Part shown: in pieces, positions 21,602-33,667 of the stretch
Numbering within the stretch: the first letter of the stretch is position 1
Layout of the letters: the number at the start of each line of letters is the position of its first letter
From: Gonatopus flavifemur
Taxonomy: Eukaryota; Arthropoda; Insecta; Hymenoptera; Dryinidae
NCBI GenBank assembly: GCA_018340375.1
Contig: JAFFJZ010000044.1
Location: 558,001-622,000, forward strand
Direction of reading: 5' to 3'
DNA length: 64,000 nt
Notes under the pieces: model-generated
Told to the model about the DNA's origin: nothing
The model's database searches: none
What the model saw: the letters and a program-made list of their open reading frames with translations, nothing else
Made by a program: the position numbers and the translations under genes

Positions 21602-23653
21602 TAAGAAATTATTTTTAATTCGATTTTGTATTTACCACGCGTATATATAAATGTATGAATTGAATACATAATTGACGGAGACACTAATACGAACGAATTA
21701 CCGTACGGTTATATTGCTAGCAGCTGTAATGCGTATAGTAGCTAAGCCGGTGGCTACTCCTCATATCGTGGTGCTCTACACAGACTGAGCGAGTTGAGTG
21801 AGGCCTTTGACCTCTCCCTCCCTCCTCTTCCCTTTCTATGTCGTTTCCCTGTATTATACTCTGTAGCTGATCTTCTCATCCCCTCTTGAAATGCAGGAGT
21901 CGTGTTGCTCCCTTCATCTCCTCTTCTCTCATTTCTCGCTACGACCTGAATTCATCGTCCAATCCAACAAAACCAAGACAACTTGTTCTGCTTCTATTCT
22001 TTTTCATTTATAAATGAACAAAACCCTGTTAAGCGTATTATAACTAACCTTTCACCAGAGTTATTTTCTCTGAATACCTAAAGGTCGGATCTGGTCCTAA
22101 CGAGATGAACTTTTCTGATTTCTTTTATTTCCTATAAAATTCACAAAAACGAAACAAAAAGTGCAAACAATGAATCAAAACCTTCCTAACATATGAGTTC
22201 TATTTATCCATTTTTTTTGGAACAACATATGTAAACATCATCTCAATCCACGATGTTATATCCGACAATTATTCGAGTTTTTACATATGAAGGTAAATAG
22301 AGCGTCATGACCTTAACAACTGATGGTGTGTGTGTACATATAAAGATATAGAATTTGCCACGTAAGCCTATACCGCTTTGATCTAGTATTATATACGGAC
22401 GACACTGACGTTTATATTTATATTCACGTTCTTAGTGCTGATAAATGCGATTGCTTTATTATGCATAGAATTCTTCCCTTCTTTCTTTTCCGTTTCATTC
22501 CCAATGTGATATGATACGCTATGTATCTCTACCCATGCACAAAGCAGAATTTGATTAATATTTATACACAAATGACGAACCACAGTGTTCGCTTGTTCTT
22601 ATCTAAATTATTCGAAAGATACTTTTTATCAATAAATTTCTGTACAACTGTGACAATCATCGAGAAAAATAAAAATACAGATTAAAGGAAGAAATGATGT
22701 AATCGTACGAGAAAATTAAAAATGATATAAATTTAAAAGAATTTGTATGATATGTGGAGTGCGAAGACTGCTGAAATAATTTATCATTGTACACATGGCA
22801 AGAAAAACTGTTGACGCTATGAGCGATTTAGCTGGGACAACAGTAATTTCACTTCTCTCATAGAATTTTTTATCATCTCCCATGTAAACACGAACTTAGA
22901 ACCGCTTTGAAGCCAAGCTGCAAAATTCGGATGGATATCAAATAAAAACTGCCCTAAAGTTTGTGCTCACGTGGGTTTCGTAATAGCGAAATCATTTCCC
23001 TCAATATAATATTCTTCTGTTATTAAATTGAATTATTGAAGATAAAACCATAGAATTTCATAGATTTCATTTCGTATGTTTCAGGTATGTACTGTTTTAC
23101 CGATGGCTTCTATCTTCACCTTCTTTTTGAATGAAATTGTAAGTCTTTTAAATTATTCAATTCAACAGATTTATTGGAATATACCAGTTGAAACCATCAA
23201 ATGAACGAACAGAAAAACGAATATGCAGTCCTTTAATCATTCATAGAGCGCATTTTAAGCTATTTGATAAATGCTATATTTTCAAAATACCACTCATAAT
23301 CGCTTGCGGTACTCCGTGCCTTGGTTTTAGTCAAACATTAACCACAGTTTTTCCGTAGAATGTTTACATAGGCCAAGTTCGCAGAGAGAATGCGTATTGT
23401 TAGATACAGCATGTATATTTCAATACTTGGTGAAATTTTTATCAATGTAATAAAAGATCTTGTATCCTTTTTCTAAACAAATACATTTGTTTACCACCAT
23501 TGGAAGGTTGATCTCCATAATCGAATTTCATTCAACCATTCCGTTTCCGAAAAGTTTCACATTCCCTTCTCGTGACATTAATCCTCACATAATATACATT
23601 CACTTGCCAATGCGATCATGAATATGTATGAATCATAGTTTATTCCGTCTTAA
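21602..23653. other. Unique AT-rich sequence, no gene recognised
   Basis: Less repetitive than its surroundings, with a more GC-rich, pyrimidine-biased patch at about 21700-22000 (CCTCTCCCTCCCTCCTCTTC) that could be a regulatory or untranslated region of a host gene. ORFs are short and without recognisable domains. Confidence 0.4.
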
Positions 23654-23737
23654 CCCTGCGTGTGTACACTTGTTTTTCGAGACACGGTGTATACACTGGA
23701 TCACGTTCCTCAAAAGACCCAGTGTACACACGCAGGG
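23654..23737. mobile_element. 84-bp TTAA-flanked MITE CCCTGCGTGTGTACACT
   Basis: Perfect inverted ends CCCTGCGTGTGTACACT, with TTAA on both sides (23650-23653 and 23738-23741). The piggyBac-type signature in a minimal element. Confidence 0.85.
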
Positions 23738-23816
23738 TTAAGGATACTCGAGTGCCAAATCTTTCATTTCTTTCCAACTTCATGCATTGAAAAAAAGAAA
23801 CGCGCTATGATGACCC

Positions 23817-23920
23817 TTACAGCACCACAGTCCCAAAAGAATTCATAAAGAATTCTTATTGAACTGATTGTATTCTTTATGATTTCTTTAAGAATTCTTC
23901 TGGGACTGTGATGCTGTGAG
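23817..23920. mobile_element. Small palindrome of AAGAATTCTT words
   Basis: The left CAGCACCACAGTCCCA and right TGGGACTGTGATGCTG are inverted. The interior repeats AAGAATTCTT and AAGAATTC. It is similar in design to 36111-36203. Confidence 0.72.
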
Positions 23921-25603
23921 GGGAAAAAGGACAGAAGATATCAGTGCTCGAGTATCGTTAATATATTTAATTTAATAAAGAGCACCTTCTTTGCGATTGA
24001 ATGTTTGCATTATTTATAAAAAGTAAAAAAGCTAATCGATCGATATAACTTAATTGCCTCAGAAGTGAGAAAATAATGAACAATAATCTCCTCTCATATG
24101 TGAACGCGTTACGTGATACCCTGATAAACATCTCTCTAAGGCTCTCAACTGGATTTCAGTTAGAATTGAATAAAATTGTTTCTCAGATAGCGAAGATGAA
24201 TGCTAGAAAAATGAAGAGCAAAAAGCATTCGTCGATTTCCTCTTCCTTTGTGAAGGAATTGTTTTGTTCCCTCACTCATATTATTTCCTTTTTCTATTAT
24301 CATATCATATAATTTGAAGACACAAAGAAAATATGGGCAGAATCAAAGGGAAATCTTTTGTCATCTGAGAATAGAAGTTCTAGAATATCGCAAGATGAAA
24401 TTTTATCTATTGCTTGGATCATCTGTAGAATGTAGTAAACTAAGTAAATTAGGAATGAGGAATTATTATTTAATTGTCTCTGATTATATTTATACGGTAT
24501 AAATAATATTTATATAAGAACTCGAAAAAACAGTTACTCAGTCTTGAGGGAATAACATTGAGGCAGTCCGGAATATCTGTCACATTTACCAGAATTCTTG
24601 TTGAATTGACTAAGTTCCCGGTGAATTCAACAAGAATTCCAGTAAATGTGACAGATATCCCTCGCTGTCGATATAGTAAACGAAACTCTGGTGAAATTGA
24701 CAATTAATTTTTTCCAATGTATTCATAAAATCTGAGGACATACATCATCGCATCAGCATAATTTATACCTCATTCATACAGAATGTACGTAATTAACTTT
24801 TATATGAACAAAGGAAGAAATAGAAAATTCAAAAATCCTTTCTGTCTGAGTATCAATTGAGAATGAAGGAAATACGTTTGAAGGATCGAGGAAGAACGGA
24901 ATTTTAAAACTAAGGGGGGAAAATAGTATGCAATCGTGGTATCGAGCGCGCAGGAAGCACGTACGCGGTAACAAATGGTAATAATGAAGAACGTTCTTCG
25001 CCCATACCAAGCAATCTATACCACGTATAACAATGCACGAAACGTCTGTTATATATGGATGCCTGAAAATATACATAATGTACATTTATAAACACACCTG
25101 TGCGCTGAAATTTTTAAATCCTCTTCGCAATCAAAATTTATAAAACAAAAAGAATATACATTCTTACGAATAATTCATTTGAATTCTTATTAATTTCCTT
25201 TTTACGTGATTTATAATTTTACTAATTTTTATTTATTTTTCAATTTATTAATTTCATGCTCTCACTTATTTTCTTTTAACATGATAATCATATCCCAAGA
25301 TGCGAGGTTCGTGCAGTAAAATCAGATTTGGGATTGGATATTTCTAAAATGAATGTAGATAAGGATCTTTGATGAACTAAAAAATTGATTTTTTCGGTGA
25401 AAAACATATACTTTGCATCGATCAGTTTGAAATGTCCATATAAATTTGATAAATATTTCAAATACAAAAAGAAACGATTTGGTAAAAATCAAGCATTCCT
25501 AAATTAGATATCCTTGAATCTGCGAAGTTTCGGTTCAAAAATGTAATATACAACGATAATCATATGATTCGCCTAATAAATCAAAACATTCCCATATTTT
25601 TAT
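23921..25603. other. AT-rich sequence with one hairpin, no gene recognised
   Basis: A hairpin at about 24571-24659 pairs GGAATATCTGTCACATTTAC with GTAAATGTGACAGATATCC around GAATTC words. ORFs at 24076-24502 and 24774-25085 lack recognisable domains and I do not support them. Confidence 0.4.
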
Positions 25604-26405
25604 TGATACACTTACATATTACCGTGAACTGGGGTTACTTTGTGACTGAATCGTTTTCTATGCGTTTTTATTCTTCCAATGGATTCATATCGTTGCTTTT
25701 TCCCAGGGAAGATTATTTTTTCAATAAGTATTATAAAACAAAATATACAGGGTGTCCCAGAATTCTTGGACCGGATTCCACAGGTATATTCTGCAGCCAA
25801 AATGCAATAATTTCCCATTTGAAAAAGATTTTTTCGATGCTTAGTTTTGGAAATATGAGCATTTTTAGATTTTTTTTCAAATCCAAATCATTCAAAAACA
25901 CTGTATGCTACATACTTGAGCTTAACACCATTCGCTGAATTGGAAAACGGCGGATCTGTGGAAGAAAAAATTAAACTATTTTATCATTGATAGTTCCGGA
26001 GCTATAGTGATTTGAAATTTTTTAGCTTTTAGCCAATCAGAATTCAGCAACTTCAAATCGCTCTAGCTCCGGAACTATCAATCATCAATGATAAAATAGT
26101 TTAATTTTTTTTCGCAAATCCGCCGTTTTCCAACTCAGCGAATGGTGTTAAGCTCAAGTATTTGGCATACAGTGTTTTCGAATGATTTGGATTTGAAAAA
26201 AAATCTAAAAATGCTCATATCTCCAAAACTAAGCGTCGAAAAAATTTCTTTCAAATGGGAAATTATTGCATTTTGGCTGCAGAATATACCTGTGAAATCC
26301 GGTCCGCGAATTCTGGGACACCTTGTATATGAATAAGCGTGAACATACATGTCACAAATTAACCCCTGCGGTCATCAAGTAATCCCAGTTCACGATACAC
26401 TTACA
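25604..26405. repeat. Outer palindrome around a CAGGGTGTCCC element
   Basis: The left phrase CGTGAACTGGGGTTAC (about 25623) and right GTAATCCCAGTTCACG (about 26380) are inverted, and GTGAC and GTCAC words lie inside. It hosts the element at 25748-26325. Confidence 0.55.
25748..26325. mobile_element. TA-flanked palindromic element CAGGGTGTCCCAGAATTC
   Basis: The ends CAGGGTGTCCCAGAATTC and GAATTCTGGGACACCTTG are inverted and flanked by TA. Arms of about 240 bp pair through TTCTGCAGCCAAAATGCAAT and CGATGCTTAGTTTTGG. The mirror-image ORFs over it are shadows. Confidence 0.86.
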
Positions 26406-26433
26406 AATTGAGAGAATAAAATAAAAAATAATT

Positions 26434-26546
26434 CGTGGGGGCATTTTTCTCAGTGTTCAAATGAGATATATGTACCAAGGGTTTCCGATTTCACTCAATC
26501 ATCTTCGAAAATACAAAACTCCCCTTGAGAAAAATCTTCCCCCATA
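26434..26546. repeat. Short inverted repeat GGGGGCATTTTTCTCA
   Basis: The left TGGGGGCATTTTTCTCA and right TGAGAAAAATCTTCCCCCA pair imperfectly around about 75 bp. A candidate small MITE. Confidence 0.45.
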
Positions 26547-27289
26547 GTTTTCTTGAATGTGAATGAGAAAAATGAAAAGTACCGAGTATGTGCATCTCCT
26601 TTGAATCATAAAACAGATGTTGGTTCTTATTATTCTCTGCCTCATTCATCTATAAGAAATCTAGTAATTTTGAAGGTAGTGGATGTTTTTAAGCTAATGG
26701 TATTTCGCAACTTTGATGAAGTAGGACACCGTACTGATAAATCAAAACTTATCCCGAGAAAAGTAGGAAGTCTTCTTTTCATGATGATGGCAATAAAAGA
26801 AAGTTGAAAACTCAGGGGAATATAAAATAGGATCGTTCGTATATATATCAGTATACGCACACTGCTTCACCCATAATTGAACAGAGCGAACTTTGCTTTT
26901 AAAGTATAGTTATACTTATCTATGTCAGAAAGTTGCGATATGTCATCGCTTGTTGTACATACCCATTGGACCTTGTCAAAAATACAAACTAGTTAAATAA
27001 TGTTGCAACCTTGAATTCAATTTTTATGAATAAAATAAAAACGCATAATAATACATCACACTTTTTGATAGCATCACATATATTTATAACAAATGGGATG
27101 TGAATGAAATTTCTTGTACAGGCATTTTCCAAAGGATATTCTATCGACCGAATAGACGTTACGAAATCCCCTTCTCTCATTTGTAACGACCTTGACGATC
27201 TTAGTCAATCTTGATCGAGGTTGTATACCACGAAGAAGTTTCTTCCAAAAGTTACGAGACACTGCTAAAACCTTAGTGTATGTGTGTAC

Positions 27290-27321
<32 letters not shown>

Positions 27322-27640
27322 TTTATATTGTTACACATAAACGTGCCATGACCTCACCAATACTCATACATATACACACATATAACTATACAGCCTCACA
27401 CTGCGTACTAATGCAATATGCTCCCCGGAGTTTCGAGTCGACCAAAGTTCGAAGAACTAGCTTTAACTTAGCAGACTTGTACTTGTTCCTCCACCTTCAA
27501 AGGTTTCTGAGTGTAAGTGTATAGGTGTATATAAACATACATGTTTGAACGTATTTATCTTTTTCACGACCTCATCGTCGAGTGACCTTCATATCACCTT
27601 ATTTAAAACAAAAAAACCAAATAGGAAAAAGATGCTGAAT
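26547..27640. other. No gene recognised; contains a TA/TG microsatellite
   Basis: Alternating TATATATA followed by TGTGTGTG lies at about 27289-27320. ORFs are short and featureless. Confidence 0.45.
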
Positions 27641-27644
27641 TTAA

Positions 27645-27837
27645 GGGGATACGAGCGGCTGGGCTTTTCTGAATTTTTTCGAGACAAAGTACGTGAAAAT
27701 GCGTGCATCGATTCGAAATATCTCTCTGTACAGCATTTCTTGAGATGCTAAAGAAATGTTGTACAGAGAGATATTTTGAATCGATGCACGCATTTTCACG
27801 TACTTTGTCTCGAAAGAATTGGACCGCTCGTATCCCC
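27645..27837. mobile_element. TTAA-flanked perfect hairpin MITE GGGGATACGAGCGG
   Basis: TTAA at 27641-27644 and 27838-27841. The ends GGGGATACGAGCGG and CCGCTCGTATCCCC are inverted, and long inner arms (GTACGTGAAAATGCGTGCAT against its inverse) pair almost perfectly around a short loop at about 27743. A transcript would form a stable hairpin of about 90 bp. Confidence 0.88.
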
Positions 27838-28240
27838 TTAAAAGCCTTTCTTCTATTACACCTTGTACTTATATTTCTGAAGAGGCCAAACTGTTTGAAT
27901 TGAATTCTCATTTTGGTTTGATTATTACGGATTATTACGATGAATTACGGATTGATGACTCATCTCTGTCACTTTATTCTTCAAAATACACTGTCCTGTT
28001 CCATTGAAATTCGATACCATCGCTTAAAACAGTGAAAATTTATAAAACCAACATTTCACATGGCGAATGTATTTCTCTAATTCACAGAAATCATTTGTGT
28101 GAATTAAAAGTTGATTAATTATCAACCTCAAATATTGATTCCTTTGACAATTTGTACGTCAAATTATTGATCTGAACTTCTCGTTCGTTAGAATTTCATG
28201 CTATCCTGGGGAAGGCTTTATTTAACACTTCCGCACTAAG

Positions 28241-28438
28241 AAGAAAAATAGTAGATCCAACCGCATATGAGTTTGGATACGGCGAATCTCGCCATGCGAT
28301 TGACTGAATTGAATATCGATTGAAATGACCGAATGAGCATTCACTTCAATCGATATTCAGTTGAGTCAACCGCGCGGCGAGATTCGCCGTATCCAAACCC
28401 ATATGCGGTTGGCTCTACTATGTTTTTTCTCAGTGCGG
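28241..28438. mobile_element. Palindromic MITE CCGCACTAAGAAGAAAAATA
   Basis: The ends CCGCACTAAGAAGAAAAATA and TATGTTTTTTCTCAGTGCGG are inverted. The inner arms pair through GTTTGGATACGGCGAATCTC. Confidence 0.85.
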
Positions 28439-28708
28439 TTATGTACTTTGGGATATATCTGCATGAGTTCTGGAATGTACATTATAGAATAAAAGAAAAT
28501 TATTTTTTTCTGTTTTGAAACGGAGACCTTTTTAATAATCCCTTTCCTATTCAAAACCCCTAACTGAACAATTTAGAACAAAATGAAGAATTGAAAAAGA
28601 ATTCTTGTCATTAACCCTCTATTAGTCGCTCAGAGGCACTGAACATCGTATTTTCATAATTTTCTGAAATGTTGACCATGATGGATCAGTAACTCGAAAA
28701 GCACGTTG

Positions 28709-28918
28709 TACACGGAGAAAAAAATATCGCTGTCATAACGATACGGGATAGTTGTGATGACTATCGTTGCTATGATCATACAAATCATCCGAGGAACGAT
28801 ATAGATCGCCAGCATGGCCATCTGTATCGTCACCATAGCGATACAGTATTGTCACTACAGCTATCTCTTCTTAACCATACTTCAGATCGTTATAATAGCC
28901 ACACTTTTTTTCCGTGTA
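28709..28918. mobile_element. MITE of CGATAT/GTTATGACAGC words, TACACGGAGAAA ends
   Basis: The ends TACACGGAGAAAAAAA and TTTTTTTCCGTGTA are inverted. The interior repeats ATCGCTGTCATAACGATA, ATCGTTGCTATGAT and ATCGTCACCATAGCGATA. Confidence 0.75.
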
Positions 28919-29060
28919 GTATTATTAAGCCGAGATGTTCTTAGTTTCGGTTCAAATTATTGGAACTCCGGTACAATGAGAGAAACAAGTGGAAATAAAA
29001 TTGCGACATGGAGTACTGTTAGCGCGCAAGAATGTTACATTTCTGGATGGGTGTAGCTAA

Positions 29061-29170
29061 CCCATGTGGAAAAAATGTCAAAAACTGTATGTAATTGCAC
29101 ACAATTTGTATACGATTTGTATACAATTTGTTTATAATTGTATATATTTTTGGACATTTTTTTCACATAG
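29061..29170. mobile_element. Small MITE of GTATACAATTTGTATAC words (copy 2)
   Basis: Same element as 7764-7864: CCCATGTGGAAAAAATGTC start, TTTTTTCACATAGG end, and the shared core ACACAATTTGTATACGATTT. Confidence 0.82.
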
Positions 29171-29175
29171 GTCAG

Positions 29176-29340
29176 GTTTAATTATGGGCCCAAGTTTGGC
29201 CCCACCTTGGCCCAATTTTGACTGATATTGGGCCAGAACCCATAACAAAAAATGGCCTAAGCTTGGTAAAAGCTTGGGATGATAACTTTGTACCAGGCTT
29301 AGTGTCCAACATTGAATCACACTAAGCACGGCTCAATGTA
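29176..29340. repeat. GGCCCAAGCTTGG word element
   Basis: Repeated words GGGCCCAAGTTTGGCCCC, TTGGCCCAATTTT, GGCCTAAGCTTGG and AAGCTTGGGA. Boundaries are uncertain; it abuts the MITE at 29061-29170. Confidence 0.45.
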
Positions 29341-29352
29341 TTATGATACATG

Positions 29353-29724
29353 CACGGAGAAAAAGGAATTCGCTGCGGCGGCGAAATCTACTTTTGCTGG
29401 GTTCCTTTTGCCAGAACAGCAAATGTTTTGCTGTGACAGCAAACTATTTGCTGTTCCAGCAATCTTGTTAGCTGCGACAGCAAATTTTTAGCTGTGGCAG
29501 CAAAAAATGTTTGCTATCACAGCAAAATTTGTTTGCTATTCTGTATATAATACTGAAAATTTGCTGGCGGAGCAAACATTTTTTGCTGCCACAGCTAAAA
29601 AAATTGCTGTCGTAGCTAACACGATTGCTGTTATAGCAAATTTTTTAGCTAGGTCAGCAAAAAATTTTGCTATTCTATGTATAATACCCCGATTTGCTGC
29701 GTCAGCAAATTTTTTCTCTCCGTG
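29353..29724. mobile_element. Self-similar MITE of GCTGTGACAGCAAA words
   Basis: The ends CACGGAGAAAAAGG and TTTTTTCTCTCCGTG are inverted. The interior is about twenty GCTGTNNCAGCAAA or TTTGCTGNNACAGC words. Its outer halves correspond to the element at 18618-20163, including the hinge TATTCTGTATATAATAC. Confidence 0.8.
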
Positions 29725-29754
29725 TGTATTATGAATTTTTTGGCTCTGAGGATT

Positions 29755-29924
29755 CACGAGCTTGGTAACGCTTTTGCTAGCGAAGAACTAGACACTTACG
29801 AGTGTCTCGCCAAATACTTATAAAGCACTTGTAATACTTACAAGCATTTGGTGAGGCAACAAAACTCGTTCGGTGACTTGCAAGTGTCTAGTTTTTCGCT
29901 AGCGCGCGCGTTACTAGACTCGTG
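29755..29924. mobile_element. Palindrome CACGAGCTTGGTAACGC
   Basis: The left CACGAGCTTGGTAACGC, GCTAGCGAAGAACTAGACAC and right GTGTCTAGTTTTTCGCTAGC, GCGTTACTAGACTCGTG pair. The loop is built of CTTACAAGC and GTGTCTCGCC words. Confidence 0.7.
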
Positions 29925-30614
29925 AATGTCTATAGACAAGTTCTGGTGCTTTTTCCAGTTCATGTACGTATAGTTGCAAATTTTGTGTTCAAAACAGAAA
30001 ATTAAGATTATTGAAATTATCACATCAGCAGACCTTCACTATCAACGCTTACCATTTTCGGGTCAATTTCATACATTTCTTGCGTCAGTGTTAATTTTAG
30101 TTCCTATTCTCATTACGCTTCCTACTAATTTCCTAGCGAAACTTTCTAGTTCCGCTTTTCGCCCTTTTTTAGCTCCATGTGACGCCACCCTTAATTTGGC
30201 AATACTTCAAATCCGCGCGAGTTAGAAACAAGTTAAAACTTCCGGACAAAATTTTCTGTCACATATGACGACAGAGATGTTCACTATTTCACAGAACAAC
30301 GTGAAATCATGAATAACGATCGATTAAATTTTTACATTTCATAACTTTATTATAATCCTTATCTGATTTCTCAAATGGGAAGAATACTATGATACTCCAT
30401 AGACTATTAGGAGTTCCTTCTGGATTTCCAAGCTTCCCATGGGAATTTTAAGTTGGTATCCGGATTCTCACCTGGATTTCTACAATAGGGAAATCGTAAA
30501 ATGCGAAAGATATAACAAGGCAACGTTGGAGATTTGTTAAATGTCATTACTTCGTTTCAGTGAATTCATTTTTCTACATTTTAATTTATTCTCACAATAC
30601 ACTCCGAAGTCGGA
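29925..30614. other. No gene or repeat recognised
   Basis: An 83-codon ORF at 29974-30225 has no recognisable domain. Otherwise plain AT-rich sequence. Confidence 0.4.
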
Positions 30615-30820
30615 TACACGGAGAGGAATCTAGAATTGAATTTACTATGATACTTTGTAACTGAGGAACAGACTGAACTTACAATGAAATTTACTACGAC
30701 GAGAAAATAGAAGCCTGATCAAATTTACAATGTTTTACAGTAAATTCCATTAGAAATTCAGTTTGTTCCTCGGCCGCAATAATCACATAGTAAATTTAAC
30801 TACAAATTTCTCTCCTCGTA
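30615..30820. mobile_element. MITE of AATTTACTATGNNACTTTGTAA words
   Basis: The ends TACACGGAGAGGAA and TTTCTCTCCTCGTA are nearly inverted. The interior repeats GAATTTACTA, TACAATGAAATTTACTA and ATAGTAAATTTAAC with CAGACTGAACTT and AATTCAGTTTG. Confidence 0.65.
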
Positions 30821-32756
30821 AGTATATTTAGATATACTAAAATGCTCGAATCGTACGAAAAATAGCTAATTCAAATGTGAACAAGAATTCTTACCGAAAT
30901 ATCAAAACTTCGCACTCGCTAATTTTATTGTAATCTGTTATCCACGAGAGTAGAAAATCTGTCACATAGAAAATATTTTTTCATTCCCATGTGCGCTGAT
31001 TTCCAGTAATATTAAAATAAAATTCCACTGCAGTTATATATCTCTATAATAATCTTTCTATAATCTCTCTATATATATTATTATATCTCTATAAATTCAT
31101 AGTAATATTCGCTATCAAAGAATTCAACTGAAAGATTTTTCATGAGTTTGTTAGGGAAGAAAAGAGTATGACTTGAGAATGAAAAACCTTTTCCTTTCGT
31201 CCTTTAATCCCACAAAAAGGAGAATAAGTAATGACTCTGTGAAATTGGAAAAGGGGAGGAAAGCCTATGCAGCAGAAGAGAGCAGACAGTCAACGTTGAA
31301 TTCTGGTTATATGGGATGAAAACGGGGTAAAAGTTTCTGGTATGCGGCAACACGGAACAGTAATGGTAACCCTCTTCTCTTCCTATATTCCTCTTTGCTC
31401 CCCTTTTCCGCCCTTTCGCAAAAGGGGAGCGGAATGCGATTCCTGTTATAGACCTTATGAGGGTGGCTTTAGTGTTTCATTGTATGAGTTCTATGTGTAC
31501 GTGATACCTCTGTGTTTGCTGAATTTCCACACATATATATCCTCTTTACTTCTATGTACATGTAAAAATAGGAATAGAGGGGAATTCTGACTATAGCCAG
31601 ATCTGGCTGGGACTATGCAGAGAATCGATAGCAACTTGCGCAAACAAGCGCACGATGAGGTATCTTCGAATGTGTGAGACACACTTATATCAACTCTACC
31701 TATTTCATATACGTGTGCAGTTTACACGTGTCTCGGTGCTTCGATCAAGGACATTTCTATCGATTCTCTCCCTTTCTCTCTCTCTCTTTCATCTTCTCCG
31801 ATTACATTTGTGAATCCAATTCAGCACTCCGTTCTTCCTATTTCTTTGGTATTCCTTTCCATGAAAATTTCCAATCGATTTACCTTATCATCTACGGTAT
31901 CCAATTAAACTCAAAAATAGTAAGTCTTTTGTGACTAAAATACATCCATTTCCAATTCAAAATGATACTACTGGATATTGTGAACTTAACATAATAATAA
32001 TTCTCAGTTTGAAAATTAAACTCTTTGTTGATTAAAGTGATGGATCATGTATATAAAGAAAAAGGGGATCGAATTTTCATTGCGATGTGTATTGCATGAC
32101 TACTGCTATTGGAAAAACGATACACAAGTAACATGTGAACACAATGCATCTAACGAGGCACTCGTGCAGAGTTGAGTCCTCATGTCCTTGAATAAAAGTG
32201 TAGGTACGCGTGCGCAATGTACAAACGTATGCATATGTGTACATACACATCAAGGGAAATAATATGCAATGCTTGCGGTCTTAAATGCATACATACACAT
32301 ATGCATTTACATACGCGCACCATATATGCATGCAAAATGCAGGCAGCTGTCTTGAATGCAGGAGACAGCAGACACTCGAAACGAGTATTAATGTCCCTCT
32401 TTCTACTTCTCTCTTTTTCCTCCTCATCTCCTTTCCTTCAGAATACAGAGAGACAGGAGGAGGCAATATGTGTTACATAAACCAGTAACCAAGCAAGCAC
32501 CGGGCTTTTCCCCTTACATTGCTTTTGGCTTACTTTTGAGTATACTCATTACCGCAAGTAGTTATATAGATCGACAGGCAGGCACAGCGAAGGTCAAATC
32601 TTTCACATACATGATAATGTTTGTAAAATTTATAAAAATAAATCAAACGATAAACAACGTGTTCAGCACTGAATTAATGCACATTTGATTATTTTATTTT
32701 TTATGATTATGAAAATAATTAATGAACATCATTTGACCGTTTACCTGAAAGAAATT
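30821..32756. other. Unique sequence without recognised genes
   Basis: Contains TATCTCTATA runs (about 31040-31090), a CT-rich microsatellite (about 31765-31790) and ATGCATACATACACAT-like runs (about 32285). Small ORFs (31342-31590, 32217-32480) have no recognisable domain. It may belong to a host intron or intergenic region. Confidence 0.4.
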
Positions 32757-32839
32757 ACACTGAGAAAAATTTTACTGGAAAAAGTTCTATCATCGTCAGT
32801 AACTTAAGGATCTCTTAACTCTTCATACCTAACTGAATG

Positions 32840-33143
32840 TACACTCAGAGAAAAAAAGTTGCTGAAACAGCAAACCTCGGAAATTTGATTTGCTAATATG
32901 GCGAAACTTGTTGCTGAATTAGCAAGAAATTTGCAATTACAGCAAAAATCTTGCTCTTTTAGAAAGCGCTTGCCATTCAGCCATCTGGAATTGTGAATAT
33001 ACACACGGCTAGAAAATTTGGTTGAATTAGCAAATATCTTGCTAAAATAGTAATATTTTTGCTGTAACAACAACCATTTTGCTAATTTAGCAAAGCAGAT
33101 TTTTCGGAATTCTTTTTTCAGCAAGAATTTTTCTCTGTGTGTA
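32840..33143. mobile_element. Self-similar MITE of TTGCTAATTTAGCAA words
   Basis: The ends TACACTCAGAGAAAAAAAG and TTTTTCTCTGTGTGTA are inverted. The interior repeats TTGCTGAATTAGCAAGA, TTGCTAAAATAG and TTTTGCTAATTTAGCAAA. Confidence 0.76.
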
Positions 33144-33344
33144 GGTTCAATTGTGTGAAATCAAGGAACCATCATGGAAAACATGGACTATTATGATGAT
33201 CCATTACACAGGTCAACAACAAAGGTTTTTCCCTCTGGTGCCCGAGGTTCTTCTGATTCCGAATACTTTTGTTGTGTTGAATGTGATATGAGATTTCTTG
33301 GATTAGCTCACTTTCTATCATCTCTTATGAATAATTTTCATATT

Positions 33345-33663
33345 CAGGGTGTCCTAGAAAACACTACCTGCCACTCACCAGCGTATCCCTGAAAGAAAAC
33401 TGAACAACTTTGCATTCACCATTTTTTGATTTGAGGCTTAGTTTCGGAGTTGACTTTAACCAATCAAGTAGAACCTACACAGGTCTACTCATTGATCATT
33501 GAAGTAGCCAATGTACTAGCCACCGGGATGGTCAATTTATTTTTTTTTTTATAACTCTGAAACAAGTCTAAGTCTCAAATCCAAAAATTGTATATGGAAA
33601 CAATGTTCAATTTCTCCTCAGGAATGCACTGGTGAAAGGCAGGTAGTCTTCTGGGTCACCCTG
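33345..33663. mobile_element. Palindromic element CAGGGTGTCCTAGAAAACAC
   Basis: The left CAGGGTGTCCTAGAAAACAC, CTACCTGCC and right GGCAGGTAGTCTTCTGGGTC, ACCCTG pair. The central arms share TTTGAGGCTTAGTTTCGGAG-type sequence with its inverse. Same end type as 18787-19975. Confidence 0.78.
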
Positions 33664-33667
33664 TGTA

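Noticed and set aside
24076..25085. Several 60-103 codon ORFs on both strands
   Set aside because: Overlapping in different frames, no domains, and lengths expected by chance in AT-rich DNA.
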